Source: Capitulum mitella
Taxonomy: Eukaryota; Arthropoda; Thecostraca; Pollicipedomorpha; Pollicipedidae
Direction: 5' to 3'
Length of the DNA: 64,000 nucleotides
NCBI GenBank assembly: GCA_030062745.1
Contig: CP099840.1
Coordinates: 18,521,382 to 18,585,381 of the forward strand
The position numbers and the translations under genes are program-made. This document shows positions 43,831 to 55,880 of this stretch, one piece after another. The notes beneath the pieces were generated by a model. It ran no database searches. It saw only the letters and a program-made list of their open reading frames with translations, and was not told the DNA's origin. Positions within the stretch are counted from its first letter, which is position 1. Each line of letters opens with the position of its first letter.

Positions 43831-44830
43831 TTGTACCTCTAAGTACAAGAGCGGACCGTGAAGCGGTTGAAACAGCCGTTGGCAATGACTGCCGCTACCT
43901 GTGACATAACGGAGCGCCGTGCGCAAATGATACTTCGCCGCGTCTGTTGCGACAAACGGTGCCGCGCGGTGGTGCGACACTCCGTGCCCGGAATCCTAAG
44001 TCAGTGACCCTACTCAGTCGGCCCCGGTGTTGAGGTAGGCAGCCGACCGTCTCATGGTGTCGACGCCTGCCGAGCGGCCCTGTTTGTCCAGGCGGCGTCA
44101 GGTCTCCGGCCGGCTATAAATAACCGGAGCAGAATGACGCCCGGCCCGGCCCGGGCCGTCCCGTCCTGCGTTACGCAGCTCCGAGGAGGCGGCTCGACGC
44201 TGTCCGACGGGCCCAAGGAGCGGTCAGGCACTGCCCTGGACACACCGGTCCCGTCTGTCTGATAGCATCACGGCCGATAGCCATCGTCCGCTGAGAGTAT
44301 CCTTCGATGAGGGGTCGGCGGGAACAGAGCAGTCTGCTGTGGCAGCGAGGTAGACAGAGCAACCCAGCTATCTCGCCTGTGACGTGCAGGGATGCAAGCT
44401 CAGACAGTAAACGACAAATAACTGCCAGCAACCTCGAGCAGAGCACCGCACTTTGGCCGGACGAACGGAGTCGACAGGGCGTCTGTGCCCGCCGCCGTCG
44501 CCGGTTAAGGTCCAGGCAGTAACGGTGGACATCACCCACGGCGTGATGTAGCCGGCGACCCTCCGTTTGTTCTGAGCGTGGCTCGGGCAGAGCATGAATA
44601 GTGACGAAACATCAGCCTCGAGGCGTACACTGACGGTGCCCAAAGTGGTGCGTGGCTACGATGAAACTCAGTCTGGTGTGATCGAATACGATAGTCGGCT
44701 GGAAATCAATTTCATCTTCCGTGGCCGGAGGCCATTTTCAGCCAACAGCCAGGGCATGGCTGGGAGCGACGTACGTTCAGGGCATGGCCGGGTCTGGCAC
44801 CCAGGGCATGACTGCAGACGACATACGCTC

Positions 44831-45030
44831 AGGGCATGGCTGGGGCTGACAGTCAGGACGTGGGTGGGGACGACACAGTTGAGGGTATGGCTGGCGCTGA
44901 CAGTCAGGACGTGGGTGGGGACGACACAGCTGAGGGCATGGCTGGCGCTGACAGTCAGGACGTGGGTGGGGACGACACAGCTGAGGGCATGGCTGGCGCT
45001 GACAGTCAGGAAGTGGGTGGGGACGACACA
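44831..45030. repeat. 51-bp minisatellite, four copies
   Basis: The unit is GGGCATGGCTGGCGCTGACA then GTCAGGACGTGGGTGGGGAC and GACACAGCTGA. The length is 17 codons, so every frame without a stop stays open; this explains the long frames on both strands. Degenerate copies go back to about 44752. Confidence 0.85.
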
Positions 45031-45204
45031 CGCCGTGCCTATCTGGGGTCCTGCCGTCGCCGGCGGCGGCCAGGCCGGTCCGGTTATACCGCTGGCAGCG
45101 CGCTGCCTGACGTCACCGGTCGGCTGGCGTCTCCGCTCTGACGAGAGGCGGCCAAGTCTGCGCGACGGCCTCGTCACCGCCCACCAGCACCGTCAGCGAC
45201 CTCA

Positions 45205-45665
45205 TCCGGCGGCAGACACAGCAGAATCTCCCCGCCGATCAGCGGGACAGACAGTTCGGCGGCAGTCACAGCAGAATCTCCCCCGCCGATCAGCGGGACA
45301 GACAGGTCGGCGGCAGTCACCGCAGACTCTCCCCCGCCGATCAGCGGGACAGACAGTTCGGCGGCAGACACAGCAGAATCTCCCCGCCGATCAGCGGGAC
45401 AGACAGTTCGGCGGCAGTCACAGCAGACTCTCCCCCGCCGATCAGCGGGACAGACAATTCGGCGGCAGTCACGCAGACTCTCCCCGCCGATCAGCGGGAA
45501 CAGTTCGGCGGCAGTCACATCTCCCCGCCGATCAGCGGGACAGACAGTTCGGCGGCAGTCACAGCAGACTCTCCCCCGCCGATCAGCGGGACAGACAGTT
45601 CGGCGGCAGACACAGCAGAAACTCCCCCGCCGATCAGCGGGACAGACCTTCCGGCGGCAGTCACC
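45205..45665. repeat. 50/51-bp minisatellite, about nine copies
   Basis: The unit contains CCCCGCCGATCAGCGGGACA, GACAGTTCGGCGGCAG and TCACAGCAGACTCT, with single-base length changes and one shortened copy near 45510. CCCGCCGATCAGCGGG is a near-palindrome, so each unit can fold. Confidence 0.88.
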
Positions 45666-45966
45666 GCATTTAGAAACGCCCTCGTCGTTCATTGGAACAT
45701 ACGGTTAAATGGCAGTCGTCTTGAAGGAACATCCCCGCCCCTCATTGAAACAGACCTTCCATCGGCAGTCACATCGGATCAGACCATCTCGATACACGAG
45801 CCAACCACGGCCGGCCACCTGCCGTAGCACAGAGCATCCGCCATCCGCCATCCGGTGAGAGATGACGCCTGGCGACGAGACGGAGAGGACCATCCGGTGC
45901 AGTCGCAAAGCAGATGGCACTGCCCATCCACCGTCAAGGCTGGCTGCAGACCCGCGCACTCATTAG

Positions 45967-46204
45967 GGTAAACTGCCCTTCCTCTCGCGGAGCAGACTGT
46001 CCGGCGGCAGTCTGCTCAGTTACCACCCGCCCGCGCTCATCAGACTAAATTGCCCGTCCTCTCGCGGAGCAGGCTGTCCGGCGACAGTCCGCTCAGTTAC
46101 CACCCGCCCGTGCTCATCAGAGTAAACTGCCCGTCCTCTCGCGGAGCAGGCTGTCCGGCGGCAGTCCGCTCAGTTACCACCCGCCCGTGCTCGTCAGAGT
46201 AAAC
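45967..46204. repeat. 77-bp minisatellite, three copies
   Basis: The unit runs GTAAACTGCCCGTCCTCTCG, CGGAGCAGGCTGTCCGGCGG, CAGTCCGCTCAGTTACCACC, CGCCCGTGCTCATCAGA. It shares TCCGGCGGCAGT with the preceding 51-bp array, suggesting that one grew from the other. Confidence 0.82.
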
Positions 46205-47296
46205 TTCCCCCATCATTTCCCGGCAGGCGCAGTCCCGTAAAGCCCTCGGACGTCATAGCGGGCAGCATGGCCAGACAAGAAAGCAAACACTGCGCAGCTT
46301 AAGGGCTGATGCAAGACCTCACCGGAGTTTGGGAAGCTTCGGGACGTCTGTTACTGCGTGGTTGCGATGCGTAGTACCTCGACGTCGAATTTTGGCGTAC
46401 ATTAGTACAGATGTAACCATACCCGCATATCCAAATATGGCTAATACGTAACAAGAACTGCGAACTCCTGCAATGTGCATCGATACAGACGTGGTCATTA
46501 AGCTGATAGCTTCTTACCGAATCACTCCAAAGACCGGTAAGGCACGCTGTGGCCAAACTTTAGTACAAGAAGCACGTGTCGGCAGGATCCCGATGTCCCA
46601 TTTTACACAGCGCGAAACCCGCCCTACGAAGCCATAAATACAACATTCAGCCTGCTTCGTCAATATTCGAGCCTTGCCAGCATTCAAAGCGATTTGAAAC
46701 AAGTTGGAAATGCAAAAATAACCAACGGTCAGACCCTTCATGAAATGCGAGACACGGAGCAACGCCTTCTGAACACTGAACTGTGCGGAAAGGAACGAAG
46801 AAGGGATGCATGCGCTACGTTTACCATTAGTTCAACCAAGGTTAAACATACAAGTTGTTTTGAAAACACTGGAATTGGTGGCAAAACAAACTGTGTGGAA
46901 TTGAGCGTGGTGAACACGCACCAGTTAGAGCCCAGGAAACGGCTGAACAAAATACATGAGCCGTATGTCTTCATTTCTATTCAACGAAATCACTCTGTGA
47001 TTTTACAGGCCAACAAATAACCCACGCCTAATTCGGCAGGCACGAGGCCAGCAACTTCCTGTAATTAACAAGCGCGAGCGCACCGGGGCCCATTTATGAC
47101 TGCCGGCAGGTCCAGGCCGGCCGCTGACGCCGGGCCGACTTGTTGCGCTTGGCCGCCGCTGGAACTGCGGACTGGGACGGCGGCGCTGGCGCCAGAGCAC
47201 AGCGGGTCGCCTCTCAACTGGCCGTCAGCCCCGGCTGGCCGACCGCGCTGCTGACGTCAAGCCGGTAGATGTCGGATGCCCGCCTGTCGGACCGGT
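46205..47296. other. Intron 1 of gene 1, between minisatellites
   Basis: Ordinary mixed sequence; no exon recognised. GC rises again from about 47050. Confidence 0.4.
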
Positions 47297-47520
47297 GGGC
47301 GGCGGCGGCAGCGGAGACGTCAAAGGTAGTTCAGGTCCCGGAGTACAACAGCGTCACCGGCAGAAGGCTTCACTGACCGGCAGGTGGCGGGGGGGGGGAA
47401 GACGGGGACGGCAGCGGAGACAACAGAGGAGTTCAAGTCCCGGAGAACAACAGGATTACCGGCAGAGGGCTTCACTGATCGGCGGGCGGCGGGGAAGGGG
47501 ACGAAGACGGCAGACGACTA
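47297..47520. repeat. 103-bp direct repeat, about two copies
   Basis: GGCAGCGGAGAC starts copies near 47307 and 47410; each continues with GTTCAGGTCCCGGAG or GTTCAAGTCCCGGAG, then ACAACAG, CACCGGCAGAAGGCTTCACT or TACCGGCAGAGGGCTTCACT. Confidence 0.65.
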
Positions 47521-48498
47521 CAATATCGGGCAAGCCACACGGTCGCGTGTGAGATTGCTCGGGAGATGATTCGTCCCGCCAGGGAGTACGACAGGGCAAA
47601 ATTCGGCTGATCGGGCATCCCGACGGCAGCCGATTGGTTTGGCTACAGAACAGAGCAGGAAACGACTGGCTCCTCGCCTCGCACCTGCACCTCGCCTGTG
47701 CAGCCTCCGGACGACATTAAATCTGATGCGACTGTTTCAAAGACCAAGAGAAGTACCGGTTTGCGTAAAGATCCACACCAACGACATTTTTATTTTAGAA
47801 TGAAGAATGAGAGCCACGAAGATGAACATCTTCCTTCCCCTCTTCCGGGACAGCTCGTTTAGCCCGTCCAGAGTACGCAGTGACTCGCTGCATTGCGATG
47901 CCATATTATGGTTTGATATTTTCCGAACTGCAGAGATCAAGCAGATGAAAGATTATCCAAACAGAACAGGCTGCCACATCAGAATATCATCAAAGTCGGG
48001 AGAGCGAGAGTCAGGGTGACCTGATTACGCTTCAAAGAGACAGACAGATATTTCCTTTTTTCGGCTCATGTCTTGAACAACTTCATCTTCAAAGAACCTC
48101 TGCACCACGGTGGACCTCCCGTAAAAATAAAGACAGATGCTTCCTCCTCTTGGAAGATTCTTCGACTCTTTCAGCAATATGATGAATGTCATGGACGTCC
48201 ACACACGTCTTCAAACTGAGTTGAGGGAAGACCGACCAACTTCCACGAATATTCTGTTACAGCGACGCTCGCCACAAGACCAGACCCCAAAGGCAGCCTG
48301 AATGGACGAGAGTCGAACTCAAAATCAGATTCAAGATCAGTTCAGCATCTGAAGTCGAGGGTATCGGATTCTTTAAAGTCTGGACCGACTTCTCCGCACG
48401 TACGAAATCCTATCAAAGAGTCACGCTTATCAGCAATGAAACAGACCGAGGTCTGTTACCAGCATCTGTTCACACAGCCGACCGCAGAGCACACTTAC
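47521..48498. other. Intron 1 of gene 1, part next to exon 1
   Basis: No repeat or extra exon is seen. Confidence 0.4.
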
Positions 48499-48640
48499 AC
48501 CAGTAGACGGCCACGTAGTCGTGATCCTCGACCAGCTGCTCCAGCTGCTTGGCGCCCACCTCCTCGATGACCGCCTCCTCCTTTTTGCGCGCCGAGCCGG
48601 CGGCCGCCAGCAGCAGCAGCAGCAGCGTCCAGCAGCGCAT
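48499..48640 (-). CDS. Gene 1, exon 1: signal peptide and first half of thioredoxin-like domain 1
   Basis: This exon encodes residues 1-47 plus the first base of codon 48. The start (cat on the plus strand at 48638-48640) has a good context, GCC before ATG. Residues 1-17 (MRCWTLLLLLLAAAGSA) form a signal peptide, its leucine run encoded by a CTG repeat, followed by the charged RKKEE. The mature part (IEEVGAKQLEQLVEDHDYVAVYW) matches the first beta-alpha-beta unit of a thioredoxin/PDI fold and resembles the later A exons. The donor GTAAGT lies at 48493-48498 and splits codon 48 in phase 1, like every other junction in this gene. Entry into the secretory pathway is a firm inference. The family resembles PDI-like multi-thioredoxin proteins; from memory, Drosophila l(2)01289 is similar, but I could not check this. 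Confidence 0.85.
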
Positions 48641-48870
48641 GGCGGGGCCGGACAGAGCGACACCGCACCTCGCGCGCCACTGACACCCGAGCCCGGCCGC
48701 CGGCACCGCGCGCCGACGCGCCGGCGCGGCCGCGCGCCAGCGGCTTCGTCGGCGCCGACGCCGCGCCGCCGGCCGCCGCCGTTCGGCCGCGCCGGCGCCG
48801 ATGGGCGTGGCGGAGGAGGCAGGCTGTCGCCGAGCGGACCGCCGGCGGCGGTGCGCGCCGGTGACCGGGC
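48560..48870. other. CpG-rich block at the start of gene 1
   Basis: Very high GC with many CGCG, GCCGGC and CGCCG strings, against a window that is mostly AT-rich. It covers exon 1 and the sequence just upstream. It is consistent with an unmethylated promoter region. Several long open frames here on both strands come from the base composition and are not genes. Confidence 0.6.
48640..48690 (-). promoter_or_regulatory. Predicted TATA-less core promoter of gene 1
   Basis: On the minus strand the arthropod-type initiator TCAGT occurs at 48683-48679, about 41 bases before the ATG. At +29 to +32 the sequence GTCC fits four of five positions of the downstream promoter element. No TATA box is seen. 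The region is CpG-rich. The match is short, so the exact start is uncertain. Confidence 0.35.
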
Positions 48871-51207
48871 TCGATTGGTAACACGGACCGGTGCAGGCTG
48901 GCATGACAGCCTGATCTGCCGTTCAGCTCATTCGCTTTTTTTAAAAATAATTTTTACGTGGTGTCTCATTCCCTCATCAATATACTATGAGTGCGAACTA
49001 TAATTGCCTACGGCCCGGAAGTCGGAGTTCTAATCTCGCGACGCAGTTGTTAATATCAAACTGTAACAACTAGACCCAGACCTGATAACGATTCAGATTC
49101 CAATCGGAATGGGGTTTCATTCCCAACTCTTTTGTGAGTCGGAACCATAATATGCTTCCTATTTGGCAACTGTGGATCAGAATTAGAACCCGAATAATCT
49201 TTTTGGGCTGAGAATCAGAAAAAAAATCGGTTCCAAAATATGTGGGAATTGATTCTCTCCATTGGTCCCCAAATGCCGATTCATTTGAATATATGGTCTC
49301 TTCACCTACTGAGACCATTTCTTAACAATGTGTATAAGAATAAGCAAGATGCCTATCAGCATTGAGAGGAGAGCTAAATGAGAATAACAAAGTACAATTT
49401 AAACATGCAGTTGAAATAAAAGAGGAGTTCCAACTTCCGATCTACATTTTCGGTACGCTTCCTCCGCCTTGTAGCAGAAAAAACCATAAAAGACAGACGT
49501 CCTTTCATCCAGAGAGACGTGATAAAAGAATAAGTGGTATAAGCAGCAGTAATCAGATACACACTGCTAACTCTACAACAGCAATCACATACGTCAGAAA
49601 ATTACGAAGTCAGGGAGGATAGGTCTGCACTCAGGGCATGGATACGATCGACGTAGACTGAGCTGAGACAGAGCTGGTACAGTCTACTGTGGGGTCCTGG
49701 GTCCACCCATATCGCGTATGTTGAGGCATTGTCTGTTTGAAATTTACTTGAACATGCGGGTATCAGACAAGACAGCTAACCAAACTTTCAATCCCAGGGA
49801 CACTATCCATGCATGCCCCAACCATTGAGCGCAATTATTGCGTGCTTGGAGTGACAAGAAAAAAGTCAATATTATCGGCCTAGGAAAAGGTTTCCAACAT
49901 TTGTCAGTTTTTGAAGACGAGAGTATTGTTTGAACAAAAGTTACTTACTCTTCGTAAGCTACCTTTATGCCAGGGTGTCGAAATTCACAGTCTGTATGGA
50001 AAATGAAACCTAGCCGTGAACATAAATGCCTCCTGATTCGAGAACTCCATACCGCGCACTCATTGTGCAGCGCATTTGGCACGCATGATGTTGCATCGTA
50101 TGGATACAGTGCAGCACTTCACTGAAATTTTACTTTCCATTTTTTTTCTTTTAGGATCCCATTTATATGTTTACATGTGCTACTTCACTGTGGCATTTAT
50201 TCTGTGATTTCCGGGCAAACACCCACAGATTTAAACCATCCTTATGGCACAGACTGCAATGCTGCTTTTTCTGTTTCTTTTTGTTTGTTTGTTTGCAGTG
50301 CTGTTTTTTTCCACAGACTGCATTTAATCGCAGAGCATTGCAAGATATTATCCAGATCTGGTACGATCCAACCCCAGAACAAACCTTTTAGCGTTTCGGA
50401 TCTTACCGCACTTTTTCCGTGTCGGTCTTCACCATCCCTGAACTGTCGTAACATTATCGGAACAGCCCATATTAGCGTGAAATCATAAAACAAACCTTTT
50501 AGTTTCCATCCCTAAACTGTCGTAACATTATCGGAACAGCCCATATTAGCGTGAAATCATTGAACACCCGGAATCATGAACATACGGAGCATCGAAACAT
50601 TAGCGAGTGTCAAGGCCCAACGAAAAAAGTACCGCATAAGTTAGAAATCTGACGTTTTGGCTATCGTATGTCCAGGTTTTCCATTTCGTCGCTTCGATCT
50701 GTCTGATAAAGTGTACATTTAAGTTGCTGGAAATCAACATAATGGTTTTATGTCTGGCTAGTGAACGATGCTGAGGATTTTTTCATTCTTGACCCTAGAC
50801 ACCAAAATATGACATCTATGACATCCTGACATCCAGTGCAAATTGAATTTTGACGCAGTGCCCTACGCAGTCAATGAATAAAAATCTTATGCTCTATCAC
50901 ACATCATATCAATGCTACCTTATATTATACTTCAGTCAATACGAGGCTTCGGGATAGGGGAATACCCAGGACTAGGTTGTGGCATCCATAGCAAAGAAAA
51001 CACTCAAATATAATTTTTGCGCCATCGCATAAAACTAATATCTGAATCGCGAGAACTGAATTAATTGTCAGCAGTTAAAATGCTCTCTGAATCAGACTCA
51101 AATCAATCTCTGTTTCTTGTGATTCAGAATCATAATCAAAATCACCTTTTTGGGCTGGGAACCAAAATAGAATCGATTCCCGTATGGCAAACATCGCAGG
51201 ACCGAAT
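48871..51207. other. Intergenic region between divergent genes, left part
   Basis: AT-rich sequence with no gene recognised. A 50-60 bp segment is duplicated at about 50432-50488 and 50503-50560 (ACTGTCGTAACATTATCGGA in both). Confidence 0.4.
50432..50560. repeat. Local direct duplication
   Basis: CCATCCCTGAACTGTCGTAA and CCATCCCTAAACTGTCGTAA begin two nearly identical segments that both end GCGTGAAATCAT; ACAAACCTTTTAG also precedes both. Confidence 0.8.
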
Positions 51208-52620
51208 CACGTCGCATAGGTTTTGTGATGCAAAAGGCTCGTATGAGGTCATTCTCGTGTTGCAAAATGGTCGTACGACATAAACCTCAAAAATGAAAAT
51301 CCTCGTTTCGCATAATTCTCGTAAAGCAAAGTCCTCATACGACATAAATCTCGTGTTACAAAATTCTCGTACAGCATAATTCTCGTAAACCAAAAGCAAG
51401 CTTAGTTAGATTGTCATACATTTTTCTTGTCGTACCCATTCCCGTACAGACTAGACTCTCATACACCTAGATGCTGATAGTGCTAAATTCTCGTGCAGCC
51501 GTTTCTTGTCATCGGACAGGTTCTCGCATGGCGTAATTCTTGTAGTACATATTGTCGTTAAAACAGATTCTCACAAGGTGTTATTCCAGCGATGCAGGAT
51601 TCCCGTGGAATCATATATTTTCGTTTTTCATTCATCTCTGGTGCAGATGCCCGTGTGACGTTCCGATTCCCACGTGTCGGACAGCATGGAACACAGCTAA
51701 AGGAAGCGATGTTATGATTTAAATCCATCTGATACATACTCCGTAAAAAGTTCGTACAACACTAGACTCGTAATGTATGATGTATGCTGGCCTGAAAAAA
51801 AGTTCGTCACGCAACATCACCGTATGGTATAATTCTGGTAAAGCAAAGCTTTCTTATGACAAAATAACCGTACAGCATATTTTTCGTAGCCCAAAATGTC
51901 ATATGGCTGTATGTTCGTAAAAGATTTACTCTCGTCTGAGCGAATCTCGCACCGACTAAATTATCGTTCAGCCAGATTCTGACAATGCTAAATCTTCGCG
52001 CAGATGTTTTGTCGTAGAACAGATGCTCTTAATGAAAAATTGCCACCCCTTTATTTCCTCATAAGACAAGTCTCTTATGACAATGCTCCGGAGGCTTGCC
52101 CTCTAGAGGACAGAGTCTCGTGAGGAGAAATTCTAATAAAGCTAGATAATTTCAATGGAATGTTACATTCTTGCATAACATACATCTCCCAACAGATGCT
52201 TGTATGACGCTCCGGTTACCACATGTGCGGAACAGAGTGGAAAACAGCAAAAGAAAACGATTTGGAAATATTGCTAGGAGACAGTGCTGGGAGACAAACA
52301 TCATGTGGGGACGGGAGCGTCTTACAGACAGCTGTCCGGATGTATGCCATACGCAAATACATGGCTCCACAGGAATTTTGAGTTACTAGAATTGTACCTT
52401 ACGAAAGTCCGTCCCGGCGAAGATACGTCTTACGAGAATTGTACCATAAGAGAATCGAGTTTCGAGAATTATGCTGTACGGTCCTACGAGAAATTCACTT
52501 TTTGATAATTATGGCATACGATAATTTTGCATTACGAGCTTTATGCCGTACGAGCACTTCACAATGCGAAAATTATGCTATATGCCATCCTTGCATTACC
52601 AGGTTATGTGACGACATTCG
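51208..52620. mobile_element. Large foldback element with quasi-periodic arms
   Basis: The left end CGTCGCATAGGTTTTGTGAT and the right end (reverse: CGTCACATAACCTGGTAATG) are inverted. Both arms are strings of degenerate 18-22 base units around TTCTCGTAAAGCATAA in the left arm and its reverse TTATGC-N-TACGAGAA in the right arm. The left arm reaches to about 51560 clearly and more weakly to about 52020. The right arm is 52380-52620. No transposase is seen. The design matches Foldback-type elements and the small element at 1-252. Confidence 0.6.
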
Positions 52621-55609
52621 GCCAAGCGAACTTTGGTCGCACGAGCTTGTGCTTGGATCCCAGCAGGTGGCACCTTTGTTCCAGGACTTGTCGAAATATA
52701 GACTGTGCCGCATGATCCGCATGCTCTGCGGAACAGCCTCCAGAGCCAGGCGAGGAGTCTTGTCTGACTGTTGATCGGTCGCAGTCAGCCCCCGGATTGA
52801 CCATGATCGTTTCTGTTTTACCTCCGTCAATCTGAGGATGGGTCAGAGAGCATCTGCTTTCCAAGAATAGATCAGACAGGCCTGATCATGGAATTTCCGG
52901 AACAACCGACAAAGCAAACAGAAACGTTCAGTACAAGCATGGGGAAAGAATTAGGCTAATTTCAATCACGACTTCTATGTTTCTTTATTGACTCGCCATC
53001 CACAGCTTCTGTGTCTGAGCCATAAGGAATCACTTGCACCGATGACAGGTACTAAGATCATGGAACGAACCAAACATTCTGGTGATCTTCTGAAAACGTG
53101 GGCAGCTGTTTCAGTGTATTGGAATTTCATTATATGGAAATAATAACGCGCACGAAAATAGCAACATGCAAACTATCATCTGAGGTAGGAAAAAAATGAA
53201 ATACCAACAATACAAACAGCACAAATGTAAAGACTACAACAGCAAATCGCAAAGGAAGAAAAAAATAGTCTTCAAAATACGCAAATAGTTTCATGACGTA
53301 TGTCTTCGGAAAAGTAAGAGCGTCAGGGTTTTCCTGCCTGACTAAATCGCTGGGATATTCCGTCCCTTTTTTGTCGACGCCTACGTGTCGCGATACAGGT
53401 GGCCAAATCCCAGGATGTCGTGATGGTCTCGACGAACGAGCGTCGCGTAAATTCCGCGAAAACATCTGCCTGTCTTTTGGTACAGCTGGCTGCGATGACC
53501 CGTCTCTTCACAGGTCGCGTCTGAGCGAGACCATCAGGCGTGGAGGCAGAATACAACACATGGACAGTCACATGCTGGACCACCGGCTAGATAACAATGC
53601 TGAATACAGAACAACGCCGCAGATCTTACGCCGACTTCATCGAGCGGCACCTGGCAACGCCGCTCCGATTACCCAAGGAAATTGTTTTTCTCTAAAACAC
53701 CCAAACCGAAAGCGACATAAAACGTGTTCAAAAAACCTTGCTAAAAAACTTACCCCATCGCCATCATGCACTCCTAAAAACTCGCAATAACGGACCATAT
53801 TATCACAACTCGGGCCTCACGGAAGTTGTGGCACATGAATCATATGTGTGATGGCAAATCTGGCATGGACGGCTGGTTTCCCCGCGTTAGCCCGACACGG
53901 TTCCTTACAATATTTTCCGCTTAAAGTAGTCTCAAGCATGGCATCGTTATCAACTGATACTCTAGATCGCCACTGACGTGCGACCTAAGCAAAATATAAC
54001 GTCACTGCAGATGTTACCAAGAAAAACCATGGAAGGCTGTACGCTGTAAAGTCATTATGCAAGAGTACCAGCTGCATCAAAGGACGTTCGCCGATCCATC
54101 GTGACAACCAAACACGAGGATAGAAAATGATTTTCGAAAATGATTGGGGAAATGACGTTTTGGACCATTATTCCCAGTCAACGCCCATAGAACCCATAAT
54201 GGATCCCTACAACTTGGGGGGAAGGCACGAACCCGTGCAAAACATATTAACCCTCGCCCGGCGGATCCATTTTTTCACCCCCACCCGGCGGGGAGGGGTC
54301 CCAAAACGATCCTTTAAGCTAACTTTTGAACACAGAGAGATAGAGCAGTGCGGTAAAGACCAGCGTGCTGCTCGTCATGCACGCTACTCAACGATATCCG
54401 ACTTCTTTGGTTTCAGGTCAATAGGCGACCTCCCAGATCACGGTAATGACCTGAAAGCAATCACGTCAAACTATGTCGAAGTTTTCTTAGTAACATAGTT
54501 TCCATATTTATGAAAACAAATCAATTCCAAAAGCATCAGCGTGTTTATAATTGTCTTAGCTACCGGAAAATGCGTTTTTCGGGTCTAAGTCAATGGGTGA
54601 TCTCTCGGGTCACGCAAATGTCATCATAGCTTAAATTTGCAGTAGGAAGGATGATAGTCCCACCTAACTTTTGTCAAGTCACAGGTCAAAAAAGCAATGA
54701 CAAGCATACAAAACGTGGTACACCGGTTCTCCTCGGGCAGGGAGGGGGTAGCCTATTTGGGGTCGCGGCCACCTTAGTTCGTAAGGTCACCACTAGGGGC
54801 AATGATATCGCTTTACGAAATCGTTCCTTGTCAAAAACGACTCTAGCTGGAGCCACCAACTTTGGTGTGCAGATAGGCGAGCTCACGGTCTATTTCACCA
54901 TGTCATTGTGGCGGCCGCGGTAGTCTCTTAAGGTCACCGCTAGGGGGCGCGCATGTATTTGTACGCGAAGTGGTTTGAGTTGATAACTGTACGGACTGGC
55001 TTTTTATTAGATCAAACGATGATCATCAAAGTAACGTGGAAGTGTTGGATCGCAATGAAGCATACTTGCAAGTGTAGGTATCACTTATCGTGTGCACAAA
55101 GCAAATTGGCGTTTGACGTCAATGTTTGATATGTCGTTTGACCTAGCTTGACCTTTGATGATCTGACTCTTCCAATACACTAAAGTCAGGTCATTGGCAC
55201 CTTAATCGAATACATTTATGAACAAGTATTTGTATATATAATGTTAATGAATAATGGCGAAGGCGAATGAATAAGGCGGGGCACATCGGGTCCATAGCAC
55301 CGTTTCGTTGGCAAACCGGGGTCAATATGTCTTTAGGCCCCCTTTCCGGTATTTTTGGGCGGAAACTGTACTTCATTCGTTTTCGGAACATAACGTCTTT
55401 TTAAGCATGTTCGTAGCACATGAGATATATACCAAGATGTTAATTTTCCAAAATGGTGGCGCAAAGTGGCCAGAAATCCGAATAGACATCAACATTTCGG
55501 GTCGGCCAGGTTACCTGCATGGAGATTTGACACCACCTGGCACATGGTCTGGATCCACCCTTGACAAGCACAGCCACTGGACTTCGACGGCAAATCTAAA
55601 GACCGAAAG
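52621..55609. other. Intergenic region, right part
   Basis: No gene is recognised. TTAACCCTCGCCCGGCGG at 54248 looks like the left end of another TTAA element, followed by paired half-sites such as TTCAGGTCAATAGGCGACCT (near 54413) and GTAATGACCTGAAAG, but no matching right end is found. Confidence 0.35.
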
Positions 55610-55747
55610 TCACCCCCGTGCCCCGCCTGCGACAGGAAGTGTGACCAGGTATGGCGTCACGGCCTGTGCCGGGCTCAGCGCACGTCGGTGCTGAGCCGTG
55701 CCGCTGGGTGCGGGCGCGATCTGTGGCAGCCGGCAGCGTGTGCGGCG

Positions 55748-55880
55748 CCACACGGTACCGGAACCGGAACACACGGTACACGGCCACACGGTACCGGAGC
55801 CGAACAAAGCGCCGGTGCCGCCAAACAAAGCCACACGGTACCGGGACCGGAACACACGGTACCGGAACCGACCAAACCGT
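55748..55880. repeat. CACACGGTACCGG repeats before gene 2
   Basis: About five copies of CACACGGTACCGG or CACACGGTACACGG, with ACCGGAA, GAGCCGAAC and CAAAGC spacers, unevenly spaced 20-35 bases apart, 180 to 310 bases upstream of the gene 2 start. GGTACC is a palindrome. Promoter-proximal binding sites are possible. Confidence 0.6.

Noticed and set aside
44594-45673. A 359-codon open frame on the plus strand, the longest in the window, with an antisense partner
   Set aside because: It runs through two minisatellites of 51-bp units (17 codons), so the lack of stops is built in. It is open on the other strand too and has no domain or splice context.
54127-54498. A 123-codon plus-strand frame starting MIFENDWG
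   Set aside because: It overlaps a probable TTAA element end and half-site-rich repeat sequence, with no coding-type composition.
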